In this document: positions 14,233 through 14,234 of the stretch, piece after piece
Position numbering within the stretch: the first letter of the stretch is position 1
Layout: each line of letters starts with the position of its first letter
Assembly: GCA_008080615.1 (NCBI GenBank)
Contig: VIKJ01000014.1
Location: 1 to 14,234 of the forward strand
Length of the DNA: 14,234 bases
Source of the DNA: Chitinophagaceae bacterium
GTDB taxonomy: Bacteria; Bacteroidota; Bacteroidia; Chitinophagales; Chitinophagaceae
Direction: 5' to 3'
Program-made: the position numbers and the translations under genes
The notes under the pieces: model-generated
Told to the model about the DNA's origin: nothing
Seen by the model: the letters and a program-made list of their open reading frames with translations, nothing else
Database searches by the model: none

Positions 14233-14234
14233 AA

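Overview
This window is part of a surface-polysaccharide (O-antigen, capsule or exopolysaccharide) biosynthesis locus from an AT-rich bacterium, with every recognisable gene on the + strand. The protein style (a GT4 enzyme opening with a YYWPPAGG motif, and a PglC-like transferase paired with its own NAD-dependent epimerase), the scarce Shine-Dalgarno sequences in the first half, and a GTCAT...GAATGAC palindromic repeat point to the FCB group (Bacteroidota or Ignavibacteriota). That placement is inference; no marker gene is present.

Bases 1-6697 form the variable, serotype-determining part. It holds the 3' end of a Wzy/WaaL-type membrane protein (2-817), a gap with no convincing gene (818-1261), a second Wzy/WaaL-like membrane protein (1262-2500), a GT4 glycosyltransferase (2508-3767), a 0.9-kb degenerate stretch containing a decayed IS3-type orfA (3768-4675), a GT2 glycosyltransferase (4676-5392) and a second GT4 glycosyltransferase (5486-6697).

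Bases 6691-10367 form a sugar-initiation module: an SDR epimerase/reductase, a minimal PglC-like phosphoglycosyl transferase, and a membrane-anchored PglF/WbpM-type UDP-GlcNAc 4,6-dehydratase. A 111-bp palindromic repeat lies between the last two. Together they could make a UDP-6-deoxy-HexNAc (for example QuiNAc or FucNAc) and load it on undecaprenyl phosphate as the first sugar of the repeat unit.

Bases 10369-14186 are the more housekeeping-like 3' part: a short exported YjbH-like protein, a small unrecognised protein, UDP-glucose 6-dehydrogenase, and a WbpA-type UDP-HexNAc 6-dehydrogenase. The two dehydrogenases imply an acidic polysaccharide containing uronic acids. Three of these genes have clear Shine-Dalgarno sequences with TTG or GTG starts, unlike the ATG starts without a Shine-Dalgarno sequence upstream. 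The window ends in nested inverted repeats.

No flippase (Wzx), chain-length regulator (Wzz) or export porin (Wza) lies in the window; they would be expected outside it. I found no defence system, CRISPR array or clearly new enzyme system. The most unusual signals are the decayed IS and gene debris in the variable part, the palindromic repeat, and microsatellite-like DNA inside a conserved enzyme gene.
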